From positions 1-33,239 of IMG/VR virus record IMGVR_UViG_3300028388_002041: a DNA stretch of 33,239 nt; one strand, written 5' to 3'. Position 1 is the stretch's first letter; each line of letters opens with the position of its first letter. A program made the position numbers and the translations under genes. Source of the DNA: a virus. The notes beneath the pieces are model-generated. The model worked only from the letters and a program-made list of their open reading frames with translations. It was not told the DNA's origin and searched no databases. Of the stretch, positions 33,211 to 33,239 are shown one piece after another.

Positions 33211-33239
33211 TAATTTGATTGCAATACCCAGTAGTTTAT

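Noticed and set aside
33200-33239. C-terminus of another gene at the right edge.
   Set aside because: Two of three minus-strand frames are open over so few codons that nothing can be supported.

Overview
The window is a stretch of an A+T-rich, tightly packed genome of a T4-like contractile-tailed phage (myovirus morphology). Every gene but one lies on the minus strand, so the biological reading order runs from the right edge to the left. Start codons are preceded by A/T-rich sequence and I see essentially no Shine-Dalgarno motifs. The class I ribonucleotide reductase carries its ATP-cone on the NrdB subunit, an arrangement described from the flavobacterium Leeuwenhoekiella blandensis. Together these suggest a host in Bacteroidota, probably a flavobacterium; this is an inference.

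Right part (33.2 to 13.5 kb): the neck/tail module. In transcription order it holds a 170-aa neck-region protein, a gp15-like tail terminator with four C-terminal beta-repeats, a large gp18-like sheath, a HAD-fold hydrolase, a gp19-like tube protein, a gp26-like assembly chaperone, a second reading frame probably joined to the chaperone by frameshifting, and the tape measure. Then come a 1346-aa tube-initiator-like baseplate protein with an OmpA-like domain, a gp53-like protein, a 468-aa baseplate protein, a 1366-aa hub/lysozyme fusion with a C-terminal GH19 domain, a 61-aa protein and an acidic 229-aa coiled-coil protein.

Middle part (12.7 to 3.9 kb): the DNA-metabolism module, with gp32-like ssDNA-binding protein, UvsX/RecA recombinase, FEN-type 5'-3' exonuclease, an unidentified 147-aa protein, DnaB/gp41-type helicase, NrdB with ATP-cone, NrdA without ATP-cone, and a thioredoxin-like protein. 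A GIY-YIG homing endonuclease is inserted between nrdA and the thioredoxin gene. It is the only plus-strand gene and shares a bidirectional terminator with nrdA.

Left part (3.8 kb to the left edge): baseplate wedge genes resume with gp25-like, gp6-like, and a long protein in the gp7 position that runs off the window and opens with a carboxypeptidase-regulatory-like domain. The replication cassette therefore sits inside the virion structural cluster.

Intrinsic terminators divide the minus strand into units. A TATTTATA-like motif recurs in most of the gaps between units and is a candidate phage promoter element. Two gaps (4158-4226 and 27128-27212) hold several nested inverted repeats that the genes do not explain. 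No tRNA, rRNA, CRISPR array or insertion sequence was seen. There is no gene-free stretch longer than about 190 bases.
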